Shown: one piece after another, positions 22,451 through 34,328 of the stretch
Layout: each line of letters opens with the position of its first letter
Numbering within the stretch: position 1 is the first letter of the stretch
Assembly: GCF_027580225.2 (NCBI RefSeq)
Contig: NC_073357.2
Span: 41,750,001-41,814,000, forward strand
Reading direction: 5' to 3'
From: Misgurnus anguillicaudatus
Lineage: Eukaryota; Chordata; Actinopteri; Cypriniformes; Cobitidae
DNA: 64,000 nt
Notes under the pieces: model-generated
Database searches by the model: none
The model's input: the letters and a program-made list of their open reading frames with translations, nothing else
What the model was told of the DNA's origin: nothing
Translations under genes and position numbers: made by a program

Positions 22451-22979
22451 CCGTAGTTTTGGACTATAAGCCGCGTTTTTTTTTTCATAACTTGGCTGGT
22501 GCTGGCGTCTTATAGTCAGGTGCACCTTGTAAATCAGTATAAATTAATTTTGACATTTATGAGGCAAGAGACATCATTACCGTCTACAGCCGCACGAGTC
22601 CGCTATTTGCTGCTCCTGTATTTATGTAATTCGATAAATTCATTGATGTGGAATGATGAGTCTGCGAACTTCACGCTAGTTTGCTTGTTCGGTTAATTTA
22701 GACCACTCAACCTTCCAGGAAAGTTCTGTATGCTATGGTTTATTTTACTTTAACGTCCAGACATCTATTCAGCCTGCTGTTCTGTCTGCTATTGTTTAGT
22801 TGAATAACTTGCCTTTCCAGATTAAATGTCTGTTCTTTGGCTTGGATTTTGTGAAATAATTTTCAAAATCAACGCGACGTATAGCCCACTGCGACTTATA
22901 TATGTTATTTGATCTTAATGACGCATTTTTGAATGATGCGGCTTATACTCCGATGCGGCTTATAGTTTGGAAACTACGA
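22451..22979. mobile_element. TA-flanked element, CCGTAGTTT...ACTATAAGCCGC TIRs
   Basis: Left end CCGTAGTTTTGGACTATAAG; right end as reverse complement TCGTAGTTTCCAAACTATAAG, each continuing into CCGC. TA dinucleotides flank both ends (22449-22450, 22980-22981), as in Tc1/mariner-type insertions. The 529 bp hold no transposase. Confidence 0.75.
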
Positions 22980-22981
22980 TA

Positions 22982-25496
22982 TATAAGCATTAAGGATAAT
23001 GCAACCAGTAGTATGCATTTACAGTAGTAAACAAGGCACGTATGAATTCCTGATAAAGAAAACTGCACCTGTACTAACAATCTGCACGCTCAGACCGTGT
23101 AAGGAAGGAAATGGAAGTAAGAGCACATCAGGAAAACAAGAAACATCTCAGATAAGAAGTAGAAGGCAGTCCATACCCTTGTGACACCCCTCTCTGGACG
23201 TGGCAGATGGAGAGTCAAGCCCTTCAGTAATGGGGTCGTCAAGTTGAACTCCAGAGTGGGCTTGTCATGGCGCATACATTTAATAACAAATGGCAGGTGG
23301 AGCTATGGTCAAGGCGGAGTGACCCAGAAGAGACGTCCCTTTGAACAATACCTTTGAACTCAGGACAATATTGCCAAGCATAGCAGGATGTTGTTTTTCT
23401 AGGAAATGTAGTTACTGGTCACAAACAGAGGCATATGACTGGTCCTGGAGTCCCATCGCTGGGGTGGGAGGAACAGGTTGGATGAGAGAAACAGATTTTT
23501 TGATCCAGATGTCTCGGTGACCTTTTTGCTACCTCCTTTCCCAGAATGGCTATGGGTGAAAAGACTGCATGCCTTATTCTTCCACACAGCGTTTCAATCT
23601 CTAGAATTTTTATTGACTTATTATGCTGTTTTTGGACATAATTCTGGCCATTGGCCATAACTCTCATTTCATACACAAACAGTTGTTGGCCCAGTTTCGT
23701 GTTTGCCACCTCAATCTGTCCTTAACCATTCACCACTCTTGTAAAATATGGCTATGACTCAGGCTCACCCCTAGAGCATATTGTTAATATATCCAGTACC
23801 AGATGAAATCCATGGATTAGTTTGACAGATCTCCTAATCCATCAGACATCCTTTCACATGTATGACTTCTCTTTTGAATAAAGACTATTGACTCACAAGC
23901 TTAGAAATACTGAAGGGATGTCCTGACCCTTCTTGCACATCAATACAGCACAAAATTGCAGATGGCAATCATTTTATGTAATGAAAGCAATAATGCTTTG
24001 TGTTTAGGGTTTGTGGTTTGAACAATGCAAAATTAAAATGTCATTGTAGCTTGTCAATTTCTTTGACAGACGTAGTTCTTTGTAACGGCAAAGATAAACA
24101 TTGAACACAACAGATGAGCTATAGGGTTGATTAGACTAAAAGCATATATTTTGTTTAAATAAAAAACAATAGGTTGTGATTGTAGCATATATTATTTATT
24201 TAAATTTAAAATTTTAGGTAGAAACAGTATGTATGACTTTATTTGCAGATGATGCATTGTATAGATATTAATTTTCACGTAAGCGGATATTCTCCTCATG
24301 TTATTCATATTAAGTTCTTGAAGAGTACGGAATTTGGATATGTTTTATATGAACGTGTGTGTTAATGTATGTCATGTCTATTTTCTCTGGTCACATTAAA
24401 CAACAAATGGCTCCAATGTGGAGCTTTAATACTTGTTTTGAATCAATCCATATGTGCTAGCTGTCTGCAAATCAATTTTTGAAATGCTCTGCTTGGGTCA
24501 TCATCTCCATAACAGCAGTCTTGTATGACTCCTTAAAGGTTCTGCTATGCACACTGCATGTCTATTGACCTTGAAGTGGCCTTTATGGCGGGTCTAAAAG
24601 AGGCACTTTAAGATGCTGTGGGTGCTGAGAGGGATGCAAGACTGAGTGCTTCTAAGGTTTGATCCTGAATGGGCCTGACATTTCTGACAGCAGACGGCAG
24701 CTTTACAAATTTCTTTAATCTTGATCAAGGGAAATGGAAAGAGGACAACACCTTTGCGATGCTCTAAATATTGACTCAAAGGTCAAATTCAAGGGAATAA
24801 AATACAGATGTCCCTTTAAGCAAATAGATTTAGACTTTATTTAACACTATGTATGTACAGAACACATCTGTCAAGTTCCAACAAAATCACCAGTTGATTA
24901 AACAATAAAATGTCCAATTGCCCAATACACAATGTTAGTATGACTTATACCCTGATTTATTTACTGGTTCAGTTTTATTTATCTTTTGTTTTGTTTTGTT
25001 CAGTGTTTTATCATAATGGTTGATGCTTGTCATCATTGTTGAGGATGTTTAGATATGCCTTGCTGACAACTCATAATAATTCATAACAACTCATAACCCC
25101 CCTTTTGTTTACAGTATATATAATTTATTGTTAGCATAAAACATTGCCTTGTATACTGTGTACTGCAAATGATAAGCATAGTCAATCACTAAGCCTGTAG
25201 TGTATTTCAACGCAACCAGTTGTGTAACAGTGGCTGGAAGAAGGTAAGTAGTTTAAGGTAGATACGGTCCGAGATCTCAGCCAGGGGCACACTAAACACC
25301 ATAAAGATGATTTTAAATAGAAAACTACATTTTTATCTCAATTGTGCGGTATTGTTGCTGATACCAATGAAAATGACCTAGCATACAGTAATTTCACAGT
25401 AACATTCTAAACACAGTGATTTACTGTAAGATATTACTGTTACATATTTTAAACTCCTGGCCAGTGTTGCAAGATCCAGTTATTATTAAAAGGTCT
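22982..25496. other. Mostly unique sequence; no gene called
   Basis: 23060-23720 and 24590-24780 are less AT-rich. Overlapping frames occur on both strands (for example the minus frame at 23419-23709), but none shows a recognisable domain or convincing splice signals. I see no element termini. Confidence 0.3.
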
Positions 25497-25624
25497 TCAT
25501 TTATATAGCGCTTGGCCATCCAAAGCATTTTACATGTTGCCTCACAGTCACCTATTCACTTACTCATTCATACACCGACGACGGTGTCAGCCATGCAAGG
25601 CACCATCCAGCTCGTCGGGAGCGC
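25497..25624 (-). mobile_element. 5'-truncated SINE copy
   Basis: This matches the 3' half of the SINE at 21819-22088: TATATAGCGCTTGGCCATCC, then TTGCCTCACAGTCACC, CATACACCGACGACGGTG and GCCATGCAAGGCACCATCC. The tRNA-like head is absent. The copy ends a few bases before the Mutator-like MITE. Confidence 0.7.
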
Positions 25625-25630
25625 CTATTA

Positions 25631-26040
25631 CAACCTGATCTCACAAAATACGTGAAATAGTCACGCATTATTTTGCTCTATTTTGCCTGGCATTGTCACA
25701 TATTTCCACCATTTTACGTGCCCGTGCCACGCATTTTTTTTTCCGTGTCAATTTCATGTATTGATTAAGTTTTTCCTATTTTCTTACAATTGTTGCTTTG
25801 GTTTCGGGTTAGAACAACTGTCCGTAACATAAAATGACATCCTTACCCAAACCCAACTATAACCCTAACGTCAGGCGACAATAGTTTAAAAAGCATACGA
25901 AAAAATAGTATAAACCAATATTTTAAGTGACATCCTAACGCAAACAGCAAATCTAAATATGTGGAAATATGTGACAATGCCACACAAAACTGAGCAAAAT
26001 AATGCGTGACTATTTTACAGAAATTTGTGAGATCATGTTG
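25631..26040. mobile_element. CTCAC-type Mutator-like MITE (410 bp)
   Basis: The termini CAACCTGATCTCAC and GTGAGATCATGTTG are inverted, with a perfect 8-bp direct duplication GCCTATTA at 25623-25630 and 26041-26048. Subterminal GCATTATTTTGCTC/GAGCAAAATAATGC and GTGGAAATATGTGAC arms are also inverted. The core has GTTTCGGGTTAG and CTAACGTCAGGCGACAA, shared with 36344-36766 and 55668-56172. Confidence 0.88.
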
Positions 26041-26048
26041 GCCTATTA

Positions 26049-26726
26049 ACATCTATTGCCATGTTAATAAGACGATTTAGGAAGTTAATAAAGGGGCCAG
26101 TTGTGAGGGTTGGTGATTTTTGTTTAAAGATAATTGAATTTATGTTTGTTTTTGTTTTTTGCAACCAGATCTGATCATACTGATCCTGGGCAACTTTATA
26201 AGTATGGTGTTTGTAAACTCCATTACGACATATTACTTCATCTTGTTGTACCTGGGCAAAATAAAGTCATGAAAAAAAATATTTTGTAAATTTCCTACCA
26301 TAAATGTATCAAAAATGTATTTATCATTAGTAATAAGATTTGCGTAGGACTTTATTTGTACAACTTTAAAGGCAAGTTTATCAATATTACAATATTTCCA
26401 GATTTTCAAATAGTTGTATCTTTGCCACAAACCACCCATCAATAAAAAAGCTTAATTATTCAGTTTTCAGATGATGTATAAATCTCAAATAGCCCCTGCA
26501 CTGTACTTTTCAGGAATATTACTCTTGTCGTTTTTACTGTACATGGCGAACATCATGAGAGGTCACCTCTGTGAGGTCCCAAACAGACTATCACACAAAA
26601 AAAATTTGCTTGGTTTCATTGGTCATGGTTAGAAAAGGATCAAAGGTCAATTTCATGATATGTACAAGTAACAGATGCACACATTATACAGTAGGCTATC
26701 TAGGGTTAGCGCTAATGTACACTACC
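26049..26726. other. No recognisable gene
   Basis: AT-rich unique-looking sequence with no supported feature. Confidence 0.3.
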
Positions 26727-26734
26727 TTGTAACA

Positions 26735-27141
26735 AGGGCCGGGTATTGGCAAGAGCCTCACGATACGGTACATATCGCGATGCATGTGCTATGGTACGTG
26801 TCGCGATACGATACAATATGCTGCATGTTGCGATACATTGCAATACATATCAAAAATGGAAAAAACTTTTTTGTTACTTTTTTTAAAGCCAAAGTGCTTC
26901 CACACGTCGCCTTTGAAAGCTGCAGGTGTTTTTACATTTTCTGCCATTTTCTCACTCCCGCTTCTGAGACATTGGACGAATGGCCATATATGACAAACAA
27001 CTGGACAGCAGCAGCGGGACACAGAGGGATTTGATGTTTAAAAAAAATATATATCGATAGTAGTGATTGAAATATCGGTACACTATCGTGGAAAAAATGT
27101 ATCACGATAGTTAACTGTATCGATATTTTTGCGCAGCCCCA
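26735..27141 (-). mobile_element. hAT element remnant with BED-finger relic (407 bp)
   Basis: It is bounded by a perfect 8-bp duplication TTGTAACA at 26727-26734 and 27142-27149. The left end is AGGGCCGGGTATTGG; the right end, as reverse complement, is TGGGGCTGCGC. Subterminal sequence is rich in TATCGCGATA/ATATCGATA motifs typical of hAT ends. On the minus strand from 26947 it encodes a short transposase-like N-terminus (see 26870-26947). Most of the transposase is deleted. Confidence 0.85.
26870..26947 (-). pseudogene. N-terminal fragment of a hAT transposase (BED-finger start)
   Basis: The minus-strand frame from ATG at 26947 reads MAENVKTPAAFKGDVWKHFG and continues FKKSNKK. The VWKHFGF core matches the first strand of BED zinc fingers at the start of many hAT transposases. 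The expected downstream Cys-x2-Cys and His residues are missing because the frame runs into terminal repeat sequence. Dead remnant within a target-duplication-bounded hAT element. Confidence 0.5.
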
Positions 27142-27149
27142 TTGTAACA

Positions 27150-28215
27150 AACTGAAATACATGGCGTACAAGTTGAGGTTTATCTGCCTTATCTGCTGGT
27201 ACACTCATTAAAACCCTTAAAATTTTTTAGTCTTGTTCTGTCTTCTTCATGCAATGTTAAGATTATATTATTTGACTAATTATAGCCTGGGAATGTAAAA
27301 CTAAATAGAGCTTTGTGCATGTTCATGAACTATCAAAATCATTCCTATTAAGCAAAATTATTGGCAATATTTCTCTTTCCACTTAATATATTACATTATA
27401 AACATGTGCTAGCAGAACACTTCCAGTCCATGAAAACAGCAGGGGGGCTGTGATAGCAGCGTTTTACTCCGTGTGACACCATATGGAAGAAGTAGGTTGT
27501 GATGAGTGGGAGAAAAAAACAGGAGTGAAGAGCCTATTTTATTCAGAGCAGGAGATCTCATAATCACTGCAGGAATTTTGAAAGCTAAGAATTTAGAACA
27601 GTACATGTCAACAGCCTTTGCTTTTTAATGTTGTAAAAACGAGGCCAATGATTTCAACCTTGAAACATTTGACTCCCACATGCACAGTAGCGGCAAGGGA
27701 ATCTGTTTATCAAAGCCCCAGGTGCCAGTACTCGTCAAAAGTAGAGAGTTTAAGCTCCTACAAACACAAAAAGGGTCATTAGCTCACTCTACTATTGAAG
27801 ACACTTGCCTTTGGCAGATGGGCAGTCACTTTTAAAAAGAGAAACCAAGATTAAAGTGGAAAGAGCCCCACTGGTATCCAATCTGCATGCCGATAGAGAG
27901 CTCTCTCTTTATTACGTTCACAGTGGCACTTAATCCTCTGTTGTTGTTGTTGTTGTTTTTTTTTTTTACGGTTCTGATGTGATAAAATACTCCCTTTAAA
28001 CAAGCTATCACTCCTCTCTTTTTCTCTAATTTTTCTTTTCTCATTTTTTGTTTTGAAGATTTTACTGTGGGTAATACCAGTGGTCAGTAAGGCGTATACA
28101 GTATATGCGTGCTTTTTTAATATTTTACATAATTTAATGTTCATATTAGAGCCTCCACACATTTATTTTGTTGTTTGTCATTCAGTCTATACATTCATCT
28201 TATTTTGACCTCATT
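27150..28215. other. No recognisable gene; (TTG)n tract
   Basis: Unique-looking sequence. A (TTG)6 run followed by a T tract sits at about 27940-27966. No exon is supported. Confidence 0.35.
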
Positions 28216-28553
28216 TTAAAGAGATAGTTCACCCAGAAATGAAAATTCTGTCATCATTTACTCACCCCCATGTCATTCAAAACCTATTTGAGTTTCTTCT
28301 GTTGAACACAAAAGAAGATATATGATAAATGATGGTAACCACACAGTTGTCAATAGCCACTGACTCTAGTATAGAAGGAAAACAAATACTACTGTATGGA
28401 AGTCAGTGGGTACCATCACTTGTGTGCTTACCATCATTTATCATAATATCTTCTTTTGTGTTCAACAGAATAGAGAAACTCAGGTTTAGACCAACATAAG
28501 GGTGAGTAAATGATGATAGAATTTTCATTTTTTTAGGTGAAGTATCCCTTTAA
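28216..28553. mobile_element. TTAA MITE, GATAGTTCACCC family, copy 1
   Basis: Left end TTAAAGAGATAGTTCACCC; right end AGGTGAAGTATCCCTTTAA. Internal inverted landmarks are GAAAATTCTGTCATCATTTA / TAAATGATGATAGAATTTTC and AAAGAAGATATATGATAAAT / ATTTATCATAATATCTTC. Flanked by TTAA; probably Kolobok-type. Its right TTAA is shared with the next element. Confidence 0.85.
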
Positions 28554-29019
28554 CTCTTTCGCCGCCAGCGTTTTTAAAAAAGTTGCCAGTCAGCGCCAGA
28601 GTTTTTCATGATTTTCACAAAAGTTTAATGCCTTCCAGAAAATGTTCTTACAATACAATATATCAAATGAAAGAATAGACCCTCTGCTTTCAAACAAAAA
28701 ATAATGTTTCATCCTACCTTCAGTAGTTCTTTTGTAATCAGCTTTTGAATATGGGCAGGTTTCTGCAGAAACACCACATTTTGAGCAAAAAGCAGAGATA
28801 ATTCAATTTTTGTGACGGACTTTTCATAGAGATCCCATTCAAAGCGATCTTTAAAACAGACACGGACATGCAGCTGCTTGCCATAGGGCAATACTTCTGG
28901 GTTTAAAAAGGATAATGGATAATAGCGCTATTGGGGAAAGACGGAAATACTCGTCATTGGCGGGGAAGCGTTTTCTCTTGATTGACGAGATATCTTGTCA
29001 ATGGCGGCGAAAGAGTTAA
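28550..29019. mobile_element. TTAA element with CTCTTTCGCCGCC TIRs (470 bp)
   Basis: It runs from TTAACTCTTTCGCCGCCAGC to GGCGGCGAAAGAGTTAA, near-perfect inverted ends with TTAA at both sides. The left TTAA is the same four bases that end the preceding MITE. The interior is unique to this copy in the window and non-coding. Confidence 0.8.
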
Positions 29020-29020
29020 G

Positions 29021-29910
29021 TAGGAGAAAGCAGGGGCGAAAGTAATTTTTTAGACAGTTTTAGACAGAGATTTATTTTTGCGGTGGTCTATAACTCACAA
29101 GTGTGATCTATCAATACCAGGTGGAATTTTGAACAAATGAAAAACGACATCAGTATAATTTTACTTTGAACATAAGTAAACCATTGTTACTTTTGACCCT
29201 GTCAGCTGGGATTGAAAATAACACAACCGAACAAGATAGATTTTTGTGTTACACTTAATTTTAGTAAATAGCCTATACATGCTATGACCTTGTTAATATG
29301 TAACTGCAAACATATTATGTCATTTATTTTGCAAAAAAATAATAATAATAAAATTACATTTTCATTTAAAATTTCAGTTTTATCAAATATTTCAAAAGCA
29401 ACCTGACAGTACAAGCTAGAATTGTGGAAAAATATACAATATACATAAAACAAGAAACGCAATGTGTTATAAGAAAAATATACTGCTTTAGAAATGTACT
29501 TATCATGGTTAAAAAACAGCTTTCTGAACCTAGACCTAAAAAAAGTTGACAAAATAATGCATGCTGAAGATGCTCTCATAGTTTGAAATGCAAATGTAGT
29601 CAGGGCTCTGAGAAAATCGCTTTGTTACTTTCGTCCTAAGTTACTTTCGCCCCGGTTCCCCCAGCCTGATCTCATGAGAAATCGTACATATTTTACGAGT
29701 TGGCTTGTATCAATTCATACGAAGGTAATCGTGCAAAATCGTACGATTCTTATGATAAAAACAACAACGAAACCCAACTCCGCCCCTAACCGCAACGTCA
29801 CAGGGGTCAAGGCAAATCGTACCAAAACTTATGAATGTGGTCATTAATACGAATTAGCCAACTCGTAAAATATGTATAAATTCTCGTGAGATAGCATTGG
29901 TTCTCCTCTA
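29021..29910. mobile_element. GGGGCGAAAGTAA-ended element, split by a MITE in its right end
   Basis: Left end TAGGAGAAAGCAGGGGCGAA. The right TIR, CTTTCGCCCCGGTTC..., is broken by the MITE at 29662-29898 and resumes as CTCCTCTA at 29903-29910. Removing the MITE and one 8-bp duplication restores the inverted terminus. The interior carries AT-rich sequence and overlapping frames of no recognisable identity. Confidence 0.65.
29662..29898. mobile_element. CTCAC-type MITE (237 bp)
   Basis: The ends CAGCCTGATCTCATGAG and CTCGTGAGATAGCATT are inverted. Arms extend through ATATTTTACGAGTTGGCT on both sides. Flanking GGTTCCCC (29654-29661) and GGTTCTCC (29899-29906) match 7 of 8. The core ACGAAACCCAACTCCGCCCC is kept in a diverged form at 15985-16202. 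Confidence 0.8.
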
Positions 29911-32782
29911 CTGTGAGGGAATACAAGAAAACGTAAATAGTATTTTCTTGAACTTAACACCAGTGGAAAAAAATTACACGTAAAATAATGTATTTTACAA
30001 AACCTCCTATAATCAGAGATTATTATTCAGTAGTGAATTCGCTCTCCTGATTATGATAGATGTTTGAATACTCAGTTACAATTAGTGAAAGGATTAAGAA
30101 CTTTGAAGAATGGCAAGCTTGTCTTGGAATCGTTCCTGTAATTTTCATTTTCACTAATGGCTGGTGAAGTGAGATCTCCCATGATACCATCACATTCTTT
30201 GTGAGCCATGTTGGATTGCAGACAGTGTAGGATGATTGTCAAGAACTTTACACTGAACAAAATGACAATTTTTTGCTATAAAGACCATTTGTCTATCATT
30301 CTTTTTCCATTCAGTTATAAAGTATTCATTTATTATTTCGAAACATTAATAAATGTTTCAAAATGACACAAAATGTGTGGACAGATTTATGCACAAGAAT
30401 ATATTTTATCATCTCTGCACCCACCACAGAATTAGTATTTTTTGGTGCATTGCATTTTTGTTTACAATATTTCACTACTGCCATAGGCAGTCTCATGGGT
30501 TTCTAAGTGACAACAGGCTGAAGTTGAAAGCAATTCGCAATTGACAGAAAACACAGAGCTTGAACGTGTTTTCCCTTGCAATTCACAAATGACAGCAGAG
30601 TGACAACTTTGCTTTGTAAATAACGATTATATCCAGACATTATTTTAAAAAAAAAATGTTTTTTTGTGTGTGTGTGTGTGGGGAAAATGTATTAAATAAC
30701 ATTTTAAAACCACAAATGTCCTGCCATTTCCCTCTTTCTCTCACTCACACACACTACAAAGGAACTTTGAAACCCAATAATAATGCTGATGACATGAATA
30801 AGCTACGTCTTCTCTTGCTCATTCATCAAGAGAGGAAAAAAAACAAAAGATTAAATAATTCCATTAAGAGATGATCTCAGCGGCCAGCGGTTATTCAAAT
30901 AAGCACCCCAAAGCTCAAGCGTTTATAAAAATTTGTCCTCATTGCACGTTTAATTGGCTAGTCTATAATTTTGCACTGAGAATTAAAATTCAATGACGGA
31001 GATAACACAGGCATCCACTTAACCTTCACCCTTATTTTGAACATTTTAATGACTGCGTTGCTGCAGTGACACCATCAGTGTTTATAGCGCTAAAGGCAAG
31101 AGCAGTATCTGGAGACCAAAAAACGTGAGATCTCATTTATACACACACAGGCTGTTCTTGCATTTATTTTCACTGCAAATTACCAGCCCTTGTGTTTGTA
31201 AAAAGACCTCATCTGCATTGAGCGCAGCAAGACCGACTTCTATGGACAGAGTCTGTGAGTATTTCACATCGTGACTGAAGCCCTGGAGTAACACAGGAGA
31301 GAAAATCAGTCCCAACACGCAACTGTAATCCATCTTAAAAGCAAACCAGATAAGCAGTTTAAAGCGTTCAGAATACAAGCCCTACTTGAAACATACATTA
31401 TGACGTTCAAATGTGAATTGAGTATAGAATAATTATGTCTAATTATCACAGATGAGACACTAAATGCTACATGACTTGTATTTAGAGGTTGTTTTTGTCA
31501 GATTTATCCCGATTTAGTTTGGGGGCATTTATTTATGCATTTGCATGCGAAATTTCGACATTCACTGCTTTGAGATAAGCTTTTCACAGCAAGATTATCG
31601 ATTGTGGTATAATAACCATATTTTGAAAATGTCTTGGCAAAGAAACCTCACAAATTGCACAAGCAGTCGCAATTCTGAGTAAATCTTTCATTGCATTATT
31701 AAGCTCCTAATCACTTTTCCAGAATTCCCCTGGTAACACATGGCTATATCTGAACTTCTGATCTTCCCAGGTTACTGGCAATTTAGCTGCCATTCAGTTG
31801 AAACATCAGGATCGAAAGTGTCATTCTTTCGCTGAGAATAATAATATTAGCAGTAGGGGCCAGCTAGCAATTATCTGAGAGGAATTACAAGTTGTCATTA
31901 CCGGTAAAAAGGGACAAAAAGAAAGAAATGTGTAACGTCATGGGGCTCGTAAGTTTCAGCAAAATGTTCAGCTTGTCCCATTATCTCACTCTTGTTTCTG
32001 TTATCATGCCATAGCACCGAGAAAGAGAGAGAGAGTATACTCGTGTGTAAGAGACTTATTTGATAGTTTATGTTGACTGGTAGTAATTTATTCCACCTAC
32101 TGAGCACTGGCAAGGAATGAAAGCAAGGAGAGCGAGATAAGAGAAATTGATGAGCAGTTGGCTGGGATCTGTAACAGAGATGTAAGAGGAAATACCTCCA
32201 GGTCATTAGAATATTGAGGGAGACAAATTAGTTTCACCCTTAAGATGTCAAAATGTGGATTCCTCCCTTCCTAGGCTGGTGGAAGCATACATAAGGAAAA
32301 TGTGTAAAATGTTTTTAAAAAATCAACAAATATGGCTGTAATCATACCATACTATGGACTATGGATGATACATTATTGCTAGAACTGCTAGAAAATTTTA
32401 GCTGCTTAATTTCCAATAGTTGATAAGTTTAACCCCCCCCCCCCAAAAAAAAAAACTAAAAAAATAAAAAATTTTGGTCCAATGTAGTAAATAAAATAGT
32501 ACACAAAACCAAAGCTATATTTGAAGAGTTTTGTTTCAAAACGAGATGCATTGATTGTGCATTCCACTTAATATCAATTAAACTGCAGTTGGTTTGTTTT
32601 GCTTTAAGCCTTCATAACAAAAAATACAGCTAAGTAGCAAAATAAAACACAATAAAAACATGATAACATAATAATAAACGTGTTTTGACCAAAAAAAGAA
32701 GTTCTTTCATTTTGGAACCAAACTCTTTTTTTTAGCTATTAATACATTTAAATGTTGCATTTGTGAATGTTTAAAGCAGGTG
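29911..32782. other. Unique-looking sequence; no gene called
   Basis: A (TG)n run sits near 30665 and a C12/A11 tract at about 32433-32455. 30870-31060 has TTTAATTGGCTAGTC and GAATTAAAATTCAATGACGG and could be conserved non-coding sequence; this is inference. No exon is supported. Confidence 0.3.
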
Positions 32783-32784
32783 TA

Positions 32785-33141
32785 CACTGCAAAAAATAAT
32801 TTCTCACTTAGTATTTTTGTCTTGTTTTCAGTAGAAATATCTAAATATCCTTAAAACAAGCAAAATTATCTGCCAATGGGGAGAGAAAAAAAAATTGTGA
32901 AATAAGATTTCTTTTTTCTTAAACACTTAATTCAAGTAAAATTTTCTCACCCCATTGGCATTTATTTTTGCTTGTTTTAAGCACAAATTCACTTAATCTG
33001 TATATTTTTTGTCTAAAAACTAGTATTATTTTCTTAGGTCATTTTGCTCATCAAGAAAATACATCTTGATTTAAAAAATTTTAGATATTTCTACTGAAAA
33101 CAAGATACAAATACTAAGTAAGAAAGTCATTTTTTGCAGTG
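32785..33141. mobile_element. CACTGCAAAAAATGA-ended palindromic MITE (357 bp)
   Basis: It runs from CACTGCAAAAAATAATTTCT to AAGTCATTTTTTGCAGTG, flanked by TA on each side. The arms are inverted through CTTAGTATTTTTGTCTTG and CAGTAGAAATATCTAAA. CACTG termini suggest an EnSpm/CACTA-derived MITE. Non-coding. Confidence 0.8.
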
Positions 33142-33209
33142 TAATTGGTTGAAGGCTTTTCAAAATATAATTACTGTATCTGAGTTTCACAAAATGTCAA
33201 TCTTGATCA

Positions 33210-33653
33210 CAGTGGCGGCTCGTGACTGCTCATCCGAGGGGCGCAAATTGAAAATATGTGTTCGGAGTGTCGTGTTTGTTGCTTGTTTTTTTAAGTATGT
33301 GTTTGTTGCATCGTGTGAACCATCACGTTTTTGTCAAAATAAGTGCCTGCTGCACACTTGTCAAAACCGTTTATAATAAAAGAGAGACTCAAGTTCACAA
33401 AATACACGCAAGACACTCCCTTAACAGTACCTTAACACTCCCTTGACAAACGCGAGCATCTCTTTTATCACATCTCTTTACACACGTCTGCAGCAGGGAA
33501 TTATTTTGACAAGACACGTGATGCACAAAGGATCCCTTGACGCGCAGAACACATATTTTGAAATTACGAACCACACACATGACGGGCTACATACATGTTG
33601 TGACGAACTTCACATCGAGCGCCCTCTAAAAAATAAGTCACCGGCCGCTACTG
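33210..33653 (+). mobile_element. Non-autonomous hAT element, CAGTGGCGG family
   Basis: The termini CAGTGGCGGCTCGTGACT and AGTCACCGGCCGCTACTG are inverted. The perfect 8-bp duplication CTTGATCA lies at 33202-33209 and 33654-33661. The 444-bp body aligns with 34329-34798 in the same orientation and with 15493-15938 inverted. Short open frames in it are not conserved among the copies. Confidence 0.93.
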
Positions 33654-33880
33654 CTTGATCATAACAATAGCTGTAGGAATGTCACCAAAATGTTATCTAC
33701 AACATTTTGGAAAATATTTCTATATTTTGTCAGCATGTAATGGAAACATGATTTTAACAAAATTCGTAGCAGCCACATTTTAGGGTTTTTTTTTAATAGC
33801 ATTTGGGATAAAGAGGGAATGTTCATATTAGCTTTTATCCCTGTATTTCCAGTAATCCAGAAAGATGTCTGTAAAATTAC

Positions 33881-34068
33881 ACTCTTAAAATACAATAAAA
33901 CTTTTTGTCTGTATGGTTCCATAAAGAACCTTAAACATCCAAAGAACCTTACTGTTTAATAATAGGTTCTTCTAAGTGGAAAAGTTGTTTAGACTATAAA
34001 AATTTAAGAAAAAAATGCTTATTTTAAAAACCTTTGTGAAACAAATAATAGTTCTTCAACGGCATCGC
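33881..34068. mobile_element. CACTCTTAAAA-type element, right end eroded
   Basis: The left end CACTCTTAAAATACAATAAA is followed by GGTTCCATAAAGAACCTT, and the right part has ATAGTTCTTCAACGGCATCG. The body resembles the element at 46819-47540. The right terminus is lost where the next element begins. Confidence 0.45.
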
Positions 34069-34191
34069 TAGGTGACCAGATGTCCCCGTTTTCCGGGGAC
34101 AGTCCTGTTTTTTTGGTGTTCGGTTCTCCATAAACCCACAACAAATAAAAAGAGGAAAACATTTTAAAAGGGGTTTGCCCTGGTCATCTTA
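34069..34191. mobile_element. Short GGTGACCAGATGTCC-ended MITE
   Basis: Left end TAGGTGACCAGATGTCCCC with an internal TGTCCCCG-ttttc-CGGGGACA stem; right end as reverse complement TAAGATGACCAGGGC. Only 123 bp and no clear target duplication. It resembles hAT-type terminal sequence. Confidence 0.4.
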
Positions 34192-34328
34192 CACTATGCA
34201 GCATCTTTAGTAGCATCTTTATTTTGTAATTTAAACTCAGCCGTTGTGTAAAATGACGCAAAAAATGCTTATATTTTTTGGGGCATTTTAGGTTAAACTA
34301 CCCAGCACAGGTTAAATTACAACCCAAC

